A stretch of 64,000 bases of DNA from Actinoplanes sp. TFC3 (GTDB lineage: Bacteria > Actinomycetota > Actinomycetes > Mycobacteriales > Micromonosporaceae): NCBI RefSeq assembly GCF_001553785.1, contig NZ_LOJP01000001.1:571367-635366 (forward strand), written 5' to 3'. This document shows, in pieces, positions 10,501 to 20,531 of this stretch. A program made the translations under genes and the position numbers. Positions within the stretch are counted from its first letter, which is position 1, and every line of letters begins with the position of its first letter. The notes below the pieces were generated by a model, which was given only the letters and a program-made list of their open reading frames with translations, was not told the DNA's origin and made no database searches.

Positions 10501-10770
10501 AAGATCCTGGAGCTGCACGAGCCGTCGAACGGTGAGCGCGGGGCCATTCTGATGCGGGAGATCGGCGCCAACGAGATCAGTGATGATGGCCGGGTTGATC
10601 CGGACCGGGTCTCCCTGGACGAGCTGGCCGCCACATCGTTGCGGCGCAGCGTGGAGCGCTGGGCGAACACCGAGCCGCAGCGTCGCGTCGGGCCCGGATC
10701 GGAAGGCCGCTTCGGTGTGCTGCCCGGCCTGGCCAGACCCGCCAGCCGCGAAGAGGGGAGCAGCCGATGA
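7525..10770 (+). CDS. Large T7SS-linked protein with degenerate ADP-ribosyltransferase-like C-terminal domain
   Basis: This encodes 1081 residues, with a good GAGGGGG ribosome site before the ATG. The N-terminal part (about 1-150) contains '[12 protein letters not shown]' and '[18 protein letters not shown]' followed by 'GWVRFRPG'. A second, similar unit lies at about 205-310 ('[20 protein letters not shown]'), suggesting an internal duplication. Residues about 415-815 are a Pro/Ala/Val-rich linker. From about 820 the C-terminus follows the strand pattern of ADP-ribosyltransferase toxins: '[11 protein letters not shown]' (Arg914), '[16 protein letters not shown]', then '[13 protein letters not shown]'. 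The expected Glu-x-Glu just before 'VLFLPGT' is Arg-Asp-Arg, so it is probably not an active transferase. A shorter paralogue starts at 21660. It sits between eccB and the AAA+ gene and is likely a T7SS structural or substrate-handling component. The ART assignment is by motif reading only. Confidence 0.85.
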   Translation: MASVIRSILRGGRGDEPGGVVQHTVGNALVLHAEDAISSEAQSLALSVVEDAENDVVVLDLGDGMPIGSWESMAGVLPRRRRGIRLVACGRHHNAAAMAGQWLSERLNRTVIAPDGVLVRGSAGALFVHSTPGSGWVRFRPGKPPTWDSKRYPTPMWDKAATDKRASSATGEIEPLPGGVWIHDTRESEIVEEHRKRLVADVPCQPETMTVLLGCPGTAPLSLDDVVRFWRELDPDSRLRTRFVQYGDVRLPEGEAFGQALADLLGTQVICYTGVPVGAPHKFEIRTVRSDGVLGWPPFALELGYAPRAHPNSKARRPAVLSHRGPLRWTEEVAPRVYWYAPDAVVEVVQAGLWIRAADEPPNAERVRATPLDPEGSTLIYDDTVDEQTARMRELTEDLAARVDPSVGQDTALFPASVLVPGQRPAGRAEAILRGSEATSRSAEAPYAVQAPPPAASIVAGPAVEAVVIEPVEPTVVQQRFDVRELQQMAQAMGQPEQIRAYAAPAAVELESRGSRVVEPGPAEAVAGRAVAMPLPPREQVAPGGAVQPVTPSAADPRPINLAGSRHATGSSEPTRPAGPVAAAGPVASAGPVASAGVSSVPTLPAAVSSSSELRAPSELVGKSEPDGGSEPVAASEPVAPPAPIAPPEPIAPPAPVEPPAPIEPPAPIAPSQSIASSESVPPAAPAIAPPPPVAPLAPPAEPVQVTIGVTEPVQVGPIQVEPVDRTPPPSNPAGIEPAEIGVDRLHLLDPSAPPAPPTGLTSTNVAASANAAAPANAAAPTPNTAASSNAAAPKPEARKQPEAHLEPVPPPAASALLPKRSLEEERSWLRRTLSRDFDVMASSVSRLMSEHPGLQASGALSSNDVLADSVAVRLYLSHRGSGIDVGLRSGANGPHVPFARCAVSGLSRLPSFRGTTVFRTTPTGAEWDEYRSRRIVTDWAFVNVLTAPCAGQDGDTDVLVWSMTARRTAVLEPEGDDRVRDRVLFLPGTHYKILELHEPSNGERGAILMREIGANEISDDGRVDPDRVSLDELAATSLRRSVERWANTEPQRRVGPGSEGRFGVLPGLARPASREEGSSR
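8800..9960 (+). repeat. Pro/Ala-rich low-complexity linker coding region
   Basis: The middle of the preceding gene encodes a compositionally biased stretch. It has short tandem units such as 'GPVASA' (about 9271-9318) and '[18 protein letters not shown]' hexads (about 9445-9537), then Ala-rich '[17 protein letters not shown]' (about 9815-9870). It is expected to be disordered and separates the N-terminal units from the ART-like domain. The paralogue at 21660 has a much shorter linker, so the length is expandable. Confidence 0.75.
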
Positions 10771-13700
10771 GCCGTCAGGTCTTGGTGGTGGGCGGCGGGA
10801 AGCCGGGCGCCTACCCGACGATCGGGGCCGCGATTGCCCGGGCCGAGGCCGGCGCCACGATCACCGTGCATCCCGGGCGGTACGTGGAGAAGCTCGTCGT
10901 CGGTAATCGGATCACGATCGCGGCCGAGGGCGGCCCGGTCGAGGTGTCCGTCGAGGAGGGCAGCGTTCTCGTCGTGCACGGCGAGGGCGCCCAGCTACGC
11001 GGCATCACCTTGGCCAGCACCGACCCGAAGCTCGCCGCGGTGGACGTGTATTCCGGTGAGGTCGCGCTCGACGACTGCCGGGTCTCCGGGGCCGCCTGGG
11101 TCACCTTGCTGGCCCGCCTGCAAGGGTCGCTGGCGTTGCGAGGGTGTGAGGTCCGCAGCTCCACCGGAGCGGGCATCGTGGTCATGTCGACCGGCACCAG
11201 CACGATCGAGGACACCCTGGTCACGGACGTGGCCACCTCGGGCATCGTGGTGGGCGAGACCGGGTCGCTCACGTTGCGCCGGTGCACGATCCGGGGCACG
11301 GGCGCCAACAGTGTCTGCGTGAACGGCGAGGCGCGGCTGGTTGCCGAGCAGTGCGACATCGTCCGGGCGGGTAAGCCAGCCGTCGTTGTCGAGCAGCGGG
11401 GCTGGGCGCGGTTCCAGCGGTTGACCGTCACGGAGAGTGGCAACGTCGATCTGTTCCTGCGCGGTGAGGTCGACGTGGTGTTCAGCGACTCCACGTTCAC
11501 CGGTGCCACGTTGCAGGCCGCGCACATCGCCGATGGTGCTGCGCCACGGTTCGAGCGGTGCACGTTCAGCGCCGCCGGGCACACCGCCGCGCACGTGACC
11601 GGCAAGTCGCGGCCCACGTTTGTCGACTGCACGTTCGCCGATTCGCCGACTGGCATCAACGTGGATGGGGAGAGCGCGCCGCGGTTCGAGGGCGTGACCG
11701 TACACGGAACCAAAGAGAACTTGGCAGTTGTCAGTGGTTCTGCCCAGGCTGTCGTCCAGCGGTTGCGCGCGTCCATCACCAGCGGCGCGGGCCTGCTGAT
11801 CAAGGATGGCGCGGTGCTGAACGGCACGGACCTGGAGGTCGAGGCGGGCGGCGCCGTTGCGCTTGACGTGCGTGCGGCCAGTCGCGGTGGCATCCGAGAA
11901 GCCCGATTCACCGGTACGTCCGCAAGTGTCCTGTCCATCAGCGGCGGCTCGTCCTTGACCGTTCAGTCCGCGCTGATCCGCGGCGCCGGCGTGCAGGTCG
12001 CCGATGGTGAGTTGCAGCTCGGCGACAGCGAAATCCTCGAAGCGCCCGGCAACGGCCTCGACGTCGGCGCCGGCGGCAGCGTCACCGCGAACCAGACCCG
12101 GGTACGCCGGGCCAGCCGCACCGGCATCTCCCTCACACCCGGTAGCCGCGGGGTCTTCACCGACTGTGAGGTGCTCGGCAGCGGCGCCAATGGTTTCGAG
12201 GTGGACACCACCGAACCGGTCACCATCAGCAGGTGCACCGTGCAGGAGTCCGGTGCCGAGGATGTCCGCCGCGGTGAGGGTGCCCAGCTCACCTGCGACC
12301 TGCTGTCCACCCGGCGGGCGTCGCAGCCGTCCTCGGCCGTGCCGGTCAGCCCGGCGCCCCCGCAGCACCAGCCGGAGACACCAGAGCCGGTCGGCGACAC
12401 CTCCAGCACGCCCGAGGACGAGCTGAGCGGGCCGCTGCGCGAGCTGAACAGCCTGATCGGTCTGCGCGGCGTGAAGCACGAAGTCACCGCGCTGATCAAC
12501 CTCATCAAGATGTCGCAGGTCCGCCAGCAGATGGGCCTGCCGATGCCGCCGATGAGCCGGCACCTGGTCTTCGCCGGCCCGCCCGGCACCGGTAAGACCA
12601 CCGTGGCCCGGCTCTACGGATCGGTGCTCAAGGAACTCGGCATCCTGTCGCAGGGCCACATGATCGAGGCCGCGCGCGCCGACCTGGTGGGCCAGTACAT
12701 CGGCTCGACCGCTATCAAGACGACCGAGCTGGTCACCAAGGCGCTCGGCGGCGTGCTGTTCATCGACGAGGCGTACACCCTGTCGGCGGGCTCCGGCGGG
12801 TCCGGCCCGGACTTCGGTCAGGAGGCCATCGACGCGCTGATGAAGATGATGGAGGACCACCGCGACGAACTCGTGGTGATCGTGGCCGGCTACTCGGAGC
12901 TGATGGAGAAGTTCCTGGAGTCCAACCCCGGTCTCGCGTCCCGCTTCACCCGTACCGTCGAGTTCCCGAACTACTCAGTGGACGAACTCGTCACCATCAC
13001 TACGAACCTGTGCAACAAGCACTACTACGAGCTCACCGATGACGGGGTGACCGCGCTCACCACGTACTTCGAGCGGATTCCCCGCAATGCGACGTTCGGT
13101 AACGGCCGCGTGGCGCGCAAGTTGTTCGAAGCCATGATCAACAATCAGGCGTCGCGGCTGGCGATCACCCCGCCGTCGAAGGACAACGAGCTCAACCGGC
13201 TCACCGCCGAGGATCTGGCCCCCGAGCTGGACCTGCTCGAGGACCTGCCGGTGGAGCAGAACGAGCAGCCCGACGCGGCCAGCAACCCGGCGGGCGCAAT
13301 CAATGCCACCCGCAGCTGGCACCGGGTCTGCGCCCTGGTCGGGGCGACGCCGGTGCGCGATGCGGTCGGTGCGACGCTGCTGCAGCTTTGCGAACTGCGC
13401 AACCGGCGGCGGGCGTACGGCAAGCATGCGAACGTGATCGTGACCGGGCCCAGCGGAAGCGGCCGCAGTGAGTTCGCGCGGCACTACGCTGCCGGGCTTT
13501 CCGAACTCAACCTGGTGCCGGTCGGGCAGCTGATCCGGGTCACCACCCGCCAGGAGCTGGCGCCGCAGTGGCCGGGGCAGGCCGGGAGCCTGGTGGAGGC
13601 CGCGCTGCGCGACGCCGAGGGTGGCGTGCTGATGGTCGACTACACCGACGACGGCACCGGCGCAGGTCCGGACATCATCGAGCAACTGGTGGGCCGGATG

Positions 13701-14093
13701 CGGCCCGCGCTCGGCGACCCGGTCGTCGTGCTGATCGGCGAGGACCAGGCGCTTCGCGAGTTGCGCGCAGCCGTGCCAGCGGTGACCGAAGTGTTCGGGC
13801 AGGACTGGGCGATGCCCGGCTATTCGACGACGGAGCTGGCCGAAATCGTCGTGCGGCACCTGGTACGCCGGGGCCACGAGGTGCCCGACGACGTACGCGC
13901 CGCGCTGGTCGATCTGGCCGCCGGGCTGCCCGAGCGCACGGTCCGGGCGGCGCACCTGTTCTCGTGGGGCCTCACCCGTACAGCCGCATCCCGCACTTTG
14001 GCCCTCGCCGACCTCAACGGCCTCGCCGGCCGGACCACCACGGGCACCGCCGCGGCCACCCGCCAGACCGGTGGCCTGGCCGCAGTGCTTTAG
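10767..14093 (+). CDS. EccA-like AAA+ ATPase fused to a right-handed parallel beta-helix
   Basis: This encodes 1108 residues; the ATG overlaps the previous stop (ATGA). Residues about 1-510 are serial short repeats of the pectate-lyase/NosD type ('[20 protein letters not shown]', '[12 protein letters not shown]', 'PTFVDCTF'), i.e. a right-handed parallel beta-helix. Residues about 555-800 are a CbxX/CfqX-type AAA+ domain as in EccA and SpoVK: '[11 protein letters not shown]', Walker A GPPGTGKT (about 604), Walker B '[10 protein letters not shown]' (about 662), '[12 protein letters not shown]' sensor region. A second AAA-like domain (about 860-1090) has Walker A GPSGSGRS, with Arg in place of the catalytic Lys, and 'VLMVDYTDD' for Walker B, so it is probably non-hydrolysing. 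It likely acts on ESX substrates or chaperones in place of EccA. Confidence 0.9.
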   Translation: MSRQVLVVGGGKPGAYPTIGAAIARAEAGATITVHPGRYVEKLVVGNRITIAAEGGPVEVSVEEGSVLVVHGEGAQLRGITLASTDPKLAAVDVYSGEVALDDCRVSGAAWVTLLARLQGSLALRGCEVRSSTGAGIVVMSTGTSTIEDTLVTDVATSGIVVGETGSLTLRRCTIRGTGANSVCVNGEARLVAEQCDIVRAGKPAVVVEQRGWARFQRLTVTESGNVDLFLRGEVDVVFSDSTFTGATLQAAHIADGAAPRFERCTFSAAGHTAAHVTGKSRPTFVDCTFADSPTGINVDGESAPRFEGVTVHGTKENLAVVSGSAQAVVQRLRASITSGAGLLIKDGAVLNGTDLEVEAGGAVALDVRAASRGGIREARFTGTSASVLSISGGSSLTVQSALIRGAGVQVADGELQLGDSEILEAPGNGLDVGAGGSVTANQTRVRRASRTGISLTPGSRGVFTDCEVLGSGANGFEVDTTEPVTISRCTVQESGAEDVRRGEGAQLTCDLLSTRRASQPSSAVPVSPAPPQHQPETPEPVGDTSSTPEDELSGPLRELNSLIGLRGVKHEVTALINLIKMSQVRQQMGLPMPPMSRHLVFAGPPGTGKTTVARLYGSVLKELGILSQGHMIEAARADLVGQYIGSTAIKTTELVTKALGGVLFIDEAYTLSAGSGGSGPDFGQEAIDALMKMMEDHRDELVVIVAGYSELMEKFLESNPGLASRFTRTVEFPNYSVDELVTITTNLCNKHYYELTDDGVTALTTYFERIPRNATFGNGRVARKLFEAMINNQASRLAITPPSKDNELNRLTAEDLAPELDLLEDLPVEQNEQPDAASNPAGAINATRSWHRVCALVGATPVRDAVGATLLQLCELRNRRRAYGKHANVIVTGPSGSGRSEFARHYAAGLSELNLVPVGQLIRVTTRQELAPQWPGQAGSLVEAALRDAEGGVLMVDYTDDGTGAGPDIIEQLVGRMRPALGDPVVVLIGEDQALRELRAAVPAVTEVFGQDWAMPGYSTTELAEIVVRHLVRRGHEVPDDVRAALVDLAAGLPERTVRAAHLFSWGLTRTAASRTLALADLNGLAGRTTTGTAAATRQTGGLAAVL

Positions 14094-14119
14094 CACCCGG
14101 ATCATCGGAAGGAGAGTCC

Positions 14120-14419
14120 GTGCAGCCGGACATGCAGCAGTTCCTCAATGAGGCCAAGGCGTTCGAGCAGCAGATGCGCGACGCGCAGACCGATCTCGGC
14201 AAGGCCATCGTCACCGGGCGATCCGCCGACGGCTCGGTGACAGTGGTCGCCAGCGGAATGGGCAAACTTCAGGGCGTACGTGTGGATCCGTCGGTTTTTG
14301 ATCGCCGGGACGTGCAGGCCCTGCAGCTCGCCATCGCCGAGGCCGTGCAGTCAGCGGCGGCCAACGCCGGCAAGCTCGCCGAGCAGAAGATGGGCCCGAT
14401 CGAGATCACGCTCCACTAG
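14120..14419 (+). CDS. YbaB/EbfC-family protein
   Basis: This encodes 99 residues. The GTG start is set by the strong site GGAAGGAG 7 nt upstream; the frame is open further upstream, but only because it overlaps the AAA+ gene. The sequence has the N-terminal helix 'FLNEAKAFEQQMRDAQTDLG', then 'GSVTVVASGMGKLQGVRVDP', then the C-terminal helix 'ALQLAIAEAVQSAAANAGKL', the alpha-beta-alpha plan of YbaB/EbfC nucleoid-associated proteins. Family members bind DNA as dimers. Divergent copies are often found inside actinobacterial type VII loci, where their role is unclear. Its 3' end overlaps the convergent regulator gene by 14 bp. Confidence 0.85.
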   Translation: MQPDMQQFLNEAKAFEQQMRDAQTDLGKAIVTGRSADGSVTVVASGMGKLQGVRVDPSVFDRRDVQALQLAIAEAVQSAAANAGKLAEQKMGPIEITLH

Positions 14420-17400
14420 TCGGCACCGGCTCCCGCGTGGGGTCGACACCGACCTCGGCGAGGCGCTGATGCGTGCGCCGCAGATCCCAGCGCGCACCCA
14501 GCACCGTGTAAAGCTCCGCCGCCTCGCCGCCCACCCGCGCGGCCTCGTGCGGACGCCGGTTGGTGGCCAGCAGCACCGCCGCATCCTCCAAAGCGGACGC
14601 CAGCTCCGGCACCCGGCCCACCGCGCGATAGTGCTCGGCGGCGGCCAGCGCCGGCTCGGGGTCATCGGTGAGCAGGGCACGGCAGCGTTCGGCGGCGGCC
14701 CAGGCCCTTGCCCGGCGCACCTCCTTGCCGGCCTCGGCGGCGCACAGCTTGGCGGCCTGCTCGGCGATGTCGTGGCGGCCCTGGCCCTGAGCGAGCCGCA
14801 GCGCGTCCGGCAGCCACTGGTGACGCAGCATCATCGGCGCATACTCGGGCACCAGCAGCGGCGCCAGGATCGTGAGAGCCTCGTCCGTGCGGTCCTGCTG
14901 CTCGGCCACCAAGGCCCGCGCCACCAGCAGGAAGTCACAGCTCTCCCGCTCGGCGTCGGTGGCCGGCAGCACATCTGCGGCGTCCAGATGCCCGGCGGCC
15001 AGGTCAGCGTCGTCGCGATGACCGGCGATCAGCGCCGCGACGCCGTGCAGCAGCATGCTGACCGCGCCCGGCTCGCGCATGCCCAGAAAGGTGATGCCCG
15101 GCGCGTCATCGGTTACCGCGCTGACCTCGGCCAGCGCGTCATCCCAGCGGCCCAGCCAGAAATACTGCACCGCCGAGGCGACCTGCAGCGTGCTCGGCAG
15201 CCGGTGCCGGATCGCGAACAGGGCAGCCTCGCGCAGCGTACGTTCGGCCTCTTCCAGCCGGTCCAGGTTCTGCAGCGTGAACATGCGGTTGTCGAGCAGG
15301 TCGAAGTACATGCCGGCGAACGTGGGGTGGTCGCGCATGATGTCCAGCCCGCGGTCCACGAACTCGAGGGCGCGTTCGTGGTCGCGGCGGATGGAGTTGG
15401 TCAGCCAACTGGTCTGCAGGGCGAACGCGGCTTCGTACGGCTGGTCGGCCGCCTCCGCCTCGGCCCGCAACTGCTCGGCGGTCTGGTCCGCGCGATCCAG
15501 GTCGTCGAGGTCACCGCGGCGGAAGTTGGCCAGCAGCACCCGGTGCCGGGTCCGCCAGATCTCCGGCACCGTGGGATCGAGCAGCGAACTCTCCAGCATC
15601 GCGATCGCGGTGCCGGCGTTGCCGCGCCGGAACGTCATGGCCGCCAGCAGGTGCCGCATCTCGGCCCGGTCGGCCGGGTCCTGCGCCAGCTGGGCGGCCT
15701 CGCGGGCCTCGTCCATCGGCCAGCGTTCATGCCGGAAGTCCAGCTTGACCAGCGCAACCAGCAGGGTCTCGCGCTGCTGCGGGCTCGGCAGGCCGGTGTC
15801 CAGCACCTGGCGCAGCAGCCTCCCGGCGATCTGCGGGGCCCGCTTGACCACCTCGGCGTGATGGCGGGCCAGCCAGTTGGTCATCCACGCATCGACCAGC
15901 GGGATCTCGGCGGCCAACTGCTCGGCGACCCGGGTGACCGGGCTGCCGCCGCCGTCGAGCACCTCGGCGGTGTGCCGGTGCAGCGCCGCGCGGGCCGGGG
16001 CGGGGATGCTCTCGTACAGCGCCTGACGCAGGAACGGGTGCCGGAACGCCAGGTCGGTGCCCGCGTCCACGAGCACGTCAGCGGTCAGCGCCTCGTCCAG
16101 GTTGGCCATCAGGTCGAACGGCGAGCGCCCGGTCACCGCCACCACGTCGTCGACGGCGAACTGAGCGCCGAGCAGGGCGGCCATCCGCAGCACGTCCTGG
16201 GTGTCGGCGGACAGGAACTCCAGGGTCGCGCGCACCACGGCCAGCAGCGAGCGGGGCGGCTCCACCACTACGGAGTTGTCAATGTCGGCGCGGCCGTCGG
16301 CAATCTGCACGGCCCCGCGTTTCATCAGCGCGGTGACTATCTCGCGGGCACACAACGGATTGCCCCCGCACCGCGGTACGACAGTAGCCAGGTTGGGTCC
16401 GATGGGCGCGCCGACCAGCCGGGCCACCAGCTCCTCGATCGCCTCCGGCGGCAGCGCCCGCAGGGCCAGCGCGTGGCCGCGGCGGTTCTGCACGCTGCGG
16501 CGCAACTGGGCCAGCTCATGACCGTTGGGCTCCGGACGGGCCGCCGCAACCAGCAGCAGGGGCAGCCGCGGGGTGGCCGCCACCAGCCGGTCCCAGAACA
16601 ACACGCTCGACTCGTCGGCCCACTGCAGGTCATCAACGACGAGAACCAGCGGGGCTATGGCGCAGGCGGCGCGGACGTACGCGAGCACCCGGTCGGCCAC
16701 CGCCGCGACGGACGCCTCCTCGGCGTTGCCCTCGTGCAGGCCCTGCACGATCGTGGCCACCCGCGGGTCCTCCGACGTGCTGTCCAACCCGAGGGCGCGG
16801 GTCACCACCTGCAGCGGCACATGCTGGTCGAGCTCGTCGGCCACACCCCAGGCCACCTGGCAGCCCAGCTCGGCGGCGTCGGCGAACGCCGCGGTGAGCA
16901 GCTCGGACTTGCCGATGCCGGGTTCACCCTCGATCCACACCGCGGCACCGTGGCCCTGCGACACCTCGCGCAGCAGCCGACGCAGCCGCTGCAGCTCGGC
17001 GTCGCGCCCGGCCAGCACCCGGCCTTCGAGGCCGTCGCGCAGGGCTCGGGCCACCTGGGCGGGCAGTACCGGGGGCACCGGGCGGTTGGCATCCACGGGG
17101 TCGGCCGAGCCGGTCAGGATGCGCTGGTGCAATTCGGTCAGGGCGGGCCCCGGCTCGACGCCGAGCTCGGTGAGCAGGGTGCGCCGGGCGGCCCGGAACA
17201 CTTCAAGGGCCTCGGTGCGCCGCCCGGTGCGGTGCAACGCCAGCATCAGCAGCTCGTGCAGGGGCTCGTGCAGCGGGTAGTCGCGGACCCGGGCGGTCAG
17301 GTTGGCAACCGCGTCCTCCTCGCCCAGCTCGATGCCGGCCCGGGCGCGCAGTTCGATGGCGGCCAGGCGACGGTCGATCAGACGGGTCCGTTCGAGGTCG

Positions 17401-17849
17401 ATACGGTGCCCGGAAAGTCCGGCGTACGCCTCCCCGTGCCACAAGTCCTTGGCCTGATCGAGCAGCGCGGCCGCGGCGCGCAGATCGCCACCGTCGGCGA
17501 ACTCGATGGCCTGCTGGCTCAGGGCTTCGTACCGTTCGCTGTCCAGATCGTCCGGAGTGAGGCGCAGGGCGTATCCGGCCGGACCGGACGTCAGCATGTC
17601 GTGACCCAGGATGCGCCGCAGCCCGGAGATGTAGGTGTAGACGCTGCCCGCGGCGGTGGCCGGGGGAGACGCACCCCAGATGCCCTCGATCAGCTCGTCG
17701 CGGCCCACGACCCGGCCGGCGGCCGCCGCCAGCACCGCGAACAGGGTGCGCTGGCGGGCCGCGCCGAGGCTCAGCTCCCGCTCACCCAGCCAGGCGCGTA
17801 CGGGACCCAGAACCGAGACCCGCAGCTGCTGTTCCGGTGTAGTCGGCAC
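14406..17849 (-). CDS. AfsR/SARP-type transcriptional regulator with ATPase and TPR domains
   Basis: This encodes 1147 residues. It has an N-terminal OmpR-like winged helix (about 8-90, 'LSLGAARQRTLFAVLAAAAG', 'SVYTYISGLRRILG'), a bacterial transcriptional activator (BTAD) domain to about 245, an NTPase domain with Walker A GEPGIGKS (about 307) and Walker B 'LVLVVDDLQWAD', then a long C-terminal helical repeat region resembling TPRs. This is the AfsR-like architecture: ATP-dependent activators of secondary metabolism or developmental genes. The GTG at 17849 is chosen because GGAGG lies 4 nt upstream; a GTG 36 bp further upstream lacks a clear site. It converges on the ybaB-like gene and lies 61 bp downstream of a second, similar regulator, probably co-transcribed. 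Confidence 0.9.
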   Translation of the reverse strand: MPTTPEQQLRVSVLGPVRAWLGERELSLGAARQRTLFAVLAAAAGRVVGRDELIEGIWGASPPATAAGSVYTYISGLRRILGHDMLTSGPAGYALRLTPDDLDSERYEALSQQAIEFADGGDLRAAAALLDQAKDLWHGEAYAGLSGHRIDLERTRLIDRRLAAIELRARAGIELGEEDAVANLTARVRDYPLHEPLHELLMLALHRTGRRTEALEVFRAARRTLLTELGVEPGPALTELHQRILTGSADPVDANRPVPPVLPAQVARALRDGLEGRVLAGRDAELQRLRRLLREVSQGHGAAVWIEGEPGIGKSELLTAAFADAAELGCQVAWGVADELDQHVPLQVVTRALGLDSTSEDPRVATIVQGLHEGNAEEASVAAVADRVLAYVRAACAIAPLVLVVDDLQWADESSVLFWDRLVAATPRLPLLLVAAARPEPNGHELAQLRRSVQNRRGHALALRALPPEAIEELVARLVGAPIGPNLATVVPRCGGNPLCAREIVTALMKRGAVQIADGRADIDNSVVVEPPRSLLAVVRATLEFLSADTQDVLRMAALLGAQFAVDDVVAVTGRSPFDLMANLDEALTADVLVDAGTDLAFRHPFLRQALYESIPAPARAALHRHTAEVLDGGGSPVTRVAEQLAAEIPLVDAWMTNWLARHHAEVVKRAPQIAGRLLRQVLDTGLPSPQQRETLLVALVKLDFRHERWPMDEAREAAQLAQDPADRAEMRHLLAAMTFRRGNAGTAIAMLESSLLDPTVPEIWRTRHRVLLANFRRGDLDDLDRADQTAEQLRAEAEAADQPYEAAFALQTSWLTNSIRRDHERALEFVDRGLDIMRDHPTFAGMYFDLLDNRMFTLQNLDRLEEAERTLREAALFAIRHRLPSTLQVASAVQYFWLGRWDDALAEVSAVTDDAPGITFLGMREPGAVSMLLHGVAALIAGHRDDADLAAGHLDAADVLPATDAERESCDFLLVARALVAEQQDRTDEALTILAPLLVPEYAPMMLRHQWLPDALRLAQGQGRHDIAEQAAKLCAAEAGKEVRRARAWAAAERCRALLTDDPEPALAAAEHYRAVGRVPELASALEDAAVLLATNRRPHEAARVGGEAAELYTVLGARWDLRRTHQRLAEVGVDPTREPVPTSGA

Positions 17850-17910
17850 ACGTCCTCCGTTTCTGCGAATGCAGAGGCTCCTCACTCACATCAGGGGGAC
17901 CACCTGCCCG

Positions 17911-20181
17911 TCAACGGATAACAGAAACCTCGTCACCGATGATCGCCGATCGCGAGAGATGGGGAACGGTCGGGTTACCCGGCAGGTGCGGACGTACCCG
18001 GGCCAGCAGCAACCGGAAACGTTCGATCCAGTGCTGGGAGACCCGGCGCTCGCGCAGCACCGCGCGCGCGAGGTCCGCAGCGGCCTCGTAGTCGGCGCGG
18101 TTCTCGTGGGTCACCGCAGCCAGCCAGCGCATCTCGCCTTCCATCTCCGGGTCGGTGGTGCGCGCGGCCACCCAGCCGGCCTCCGCGGCGCCGTTGCGTC
18201 CCTGGTCGAGCAGCAGCCGGGCCAGCCACGCCGTCAGTTCCAGGCGTTCGGCCGGAGCGACCGCATATTGTGCGCGAGCCCGTTGCAGCACGGTTACTGC
18301 CAGCAACGGCGCCCGGCGGGCGAGCCGCTCGATGTGGACGGTCAGCCACTGGGCCACCGCGCCGTCCAGCGGCACCGGCCCGGCGAGCAGCTGCGCGACC
18401 ACCCGTTCCGGCGGCGCGTCGGCGTCTGCCAGGCGCGAGGCGAACGAGCGGTGCAGCATGATGCGCAGCGAGCTGGGTGTGCCCTCGTGCAGCACGCGCG
18501 CGACCACGAGATGACGGAACGCCACCCATTCCCCTGCCGCACCGAGCACCCCGGCGGCCACCGCGGGACCGAGCTCACGAATCAGATCCTCACGGGCACG
18601 CCCAGTCACCAGAGCCAGCTCACCCAGGCTGCAGCCGCGCTCGGCCTCCAGCCCCGCACTCAGGTAGGCCACCGCACGCAGCAACTGCCGCGCCTCCTCG
18701 GTAAAACCGGCCAAGTGGGTCGTCACGGTCGCGGTCAAAGCCGCGCTCTCCGGGCCGCCAGCCGCAAGATGACGCAGGTACGACGGATTGCCGCCGGCCT
18801 CGGTGAGTAACCCGCGCAGCCGCCGTGGGTCCGGGAGCTCGGGCGCGATCGCGCGAACCAGTTGCGTGGCGGCAGCCGGCTCCAGCGCCGCCAGCGTGAT
18901 CACGTCGTCAGCCGGGTTCCGCCGCAGCTCGGCCTGCCCGGGGCTGCTCGCGGCGATGAGCAGCAGCGGCAACTCCGCGGTGCTCGCGTGCAGCGCCGAC
19001 CACACCTGCAGGGTGTGCAGGTCGGCCCAGTGCAGGTCGTCAACCACCAGGATCAGCGGCGCTTGCTCGGCGGCCTCGCGGATCAGCGCAGCCGCCCGGG
19101 CCACGATGTCCACCCCCGGTCCGTGCAGGGCCTCGCCGGCCACCGCGACCATCTGCTTGACCAGCTCACGGCCCCGATCGCCGAGCATGGCCGCCTCGAA
19201 GCACTCCAGCAGCACGCCGAGCGGCATGCGCCGGGACAGTTCGTCGCCCACGGCCCAGCCGACCCGGCAACCGGCCGGCGTCGCACCCCGCAGCGCCACG
19301 GTCATCAGGGCCGATTTGCCCATGCCCGGGGTGCCCTCGATGCGCAGGCTGCGACCCCGGCCATCGGCGACCTCGGCGGCGGCCCGGCGCAACCGGCGGA
19401 TCTCGGCGTCCCGGCCGAGCAAAGCCGCCCGGTCGGAGGGCACCGGCACCCGGGCGTAGGCCACACGGGCCGGACCGGGTGCGCCGGCTTCGGGCTGCGG
19501 CATGGTGAGCCGCGGCGCCTCGGCCGGGCGGCCTGCGGCCTGCAACGCCGAGGACAGCATGGCTTGCAGGTTTTCCTGCAGCGGGTACGCCTCGACGAGC
19601 GCGCGGAGCACGGCGATGGCCTCGTCGTGCCGGCCAACCTCGGTGAGCAGGGTGGCGTGCCGCTCGGCGGTGGCCAGCCGCAGCTCGGTCAGGCGCAGCC
19701 GCTGCGCCTCGGCGAACGGGCCCGGCACCCCGGCCAGCGGTTCGCCGTGCCACAGTCGCAGCGCGCCGGCCAACGCGTTCAGCTCGCCCGCCCGGTCGCC
19801 CCCGGCCCGGTGCTGCTTGGCCTCCTGGCGCAGTGCCTCGAAGCGGAAGACATCGATGTCACGCTCGCGGACGTGCAGCCGGTAGGTGCCGCCGCCGGAG
19901 GTGAGCACCTGCCCCGCGGCCCAGCGGTCGCGCCCGGGCTCGAGCACCCGGCGCAGGGCTGACACGTAGGTATAGACGTTGCCGGTCGCGCTGGCCGGTG
20001 GGTCCTCGCCCCACATGGCGGCAACCAGCAACTCGCGGGAGACGGAGTGGTTGGCGTGCAGTGCGAGCACACTGAGCACCGCGAGCCGCCGGGCCGATCC
20101 GAGCGCCAGCTCGGTGCCGTCCCGCCATGCCCGGACCGGGCCCAGCAGACGAAGGTCCATGCCTTCGTGCTCTGCCGACAT
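17911..20181 (-). CDS. AfsR/SARP-type transcriptional regulator, shorter paralogue
   Basis: This encodes 756 residues. Same plan as its downstream neighbour: winged helix ('LALGSARRLAVLSVLALHAN', 'NVYTYVSALRRVLEP'), BTAD domain to about 220, NTPase with Walker A GTPGMGKS (about 283) and 'LILVVDDLHWAD'. It ends after only a short helical region, about 390 residues shorter than the neighbour. The shared layout suggests tandem duplication followed by divergence. The ATG at 20181 has a weak GGGAAAG site. A second in-frame ATG 21 bp later begins 'MDLRLLGPVRAW' and is an alternative start. The pair sits between two halves of the type VII region and may control it; that is inference from position. 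Confidence 0.9.
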   Translation of the reverse strand: MSAEHEGMDLRLLGPVRAWRDGTELALGSARRLAVLSVLALHANHSVSRELLVAAMWGEDPPASATGNVYTYVSALRRVLEPGRDRWAAGQVLTSGGGTYRLHVRERDIDVFRFEALRQEAKQHRAGGDRAGELNALAGALRLWHGEPLAGVPGPFAEAQRLRLTELRLATAERHATLLTEVGRHDEAIAVLRALVEAYPLQENLQAMLSSALQAAGRPAEAPRLTMPQPEAGAPGPARVAYARVPVPSDRAALLGRDAEIRRLRRAAAEVADGRGRSLRIEGTPGMGKSALMTVALRGATPAGCRVGWAVGDELSRRMPLGVLLECFEAAMLGDRGRELVKQMVAVAGEALHGPGVDIVARAAALIREAAEQAPLILVVDDLHWADLHTLQVWSALHASTAELPLLLIAASSPGQAELRRNPADDVITLAALEPAAATQLVRAIAPELPDPRRLRGLLTEAGGNPSYLRHLAAGGPESAALTATVTTHLAGFTEEARQLLRAVAYLSAGLEAERGCSLGELALVTGRAREDLIRELGPAVAAGVLGAAGEWVAFRHLVVARVLHEGTPSSLRIMLHRSFASRLADADAPPERVVAQLLAGPVPLDGAVAQWLTVHIERLARRAPLLAVTVLQRARAQYAVAPAERLELTAWLARLLLDQGRNGAAEAGWVAARTTDPEMEGEMRWLAAVTHENRADYEAAADLARAVLRERRVSQHWIERFRLLLARVRPHLPGNPTVPHLSRSAIIGDEVSVIR

Positions 20182-20531
20182 GGCTTTCCCAACCTCGTCG
20201 TCGTGGGATCTCTCCCGTGCTCTCGGCGGTTGAAGCTACAACTTAATGCAGCCCGCCGACCAACGTCCCCGTCAGGTGCCTACTGATCCGCTCCGGCCGT
20301 GGCCCTGCCCCCATCTATACCGGGCTGGCAACCGGCCAATCGGTGCGTGCGAACAACCATAGCGCCCCATTCCCTTATTCATGGATCTCTCTTAACCGAT
20401 TCTTAATCGCTACGCGCCGGTAGCCCTTCCGTACCGCCCGCTTGGCCGCGCTGGGCAAAGAACCGGGTCGGGCAGGGCATCCCGGCCGTTACGGCCTTGG
20501 CGGAACGGCCTTGTTTTGATGGACTCGCCTG
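20182..20531. promoter_or_regulatory. 350-bp divergent control region with SARP-like heptamer repeat
   Basis: No gene is visible between the minus-strand regulators and the plus-strand small ORF. It is AT-richer than its surroundings. On the plus strand TTAACCG (20392-20398) and TTAATCG (20403-20409) form direct heptamers separated by 4 bp, the 11-bp spacing typical of SARP binding sites. A minus-strand TATAGAT (plus positions 20313-20319) could be a -10 box for the regulator operon. Both are pattern matches only. Confidence 0.4.

Noticed and set aside
14280..17921. Open frame of over 1200 codons on the plus strand opposite the first SARP gene
   Set aside because: Low-complexity His/Gln/Arg/Gly composition without domains; the opposite strand encodes a clear winged helix, BTAD and NTPase.
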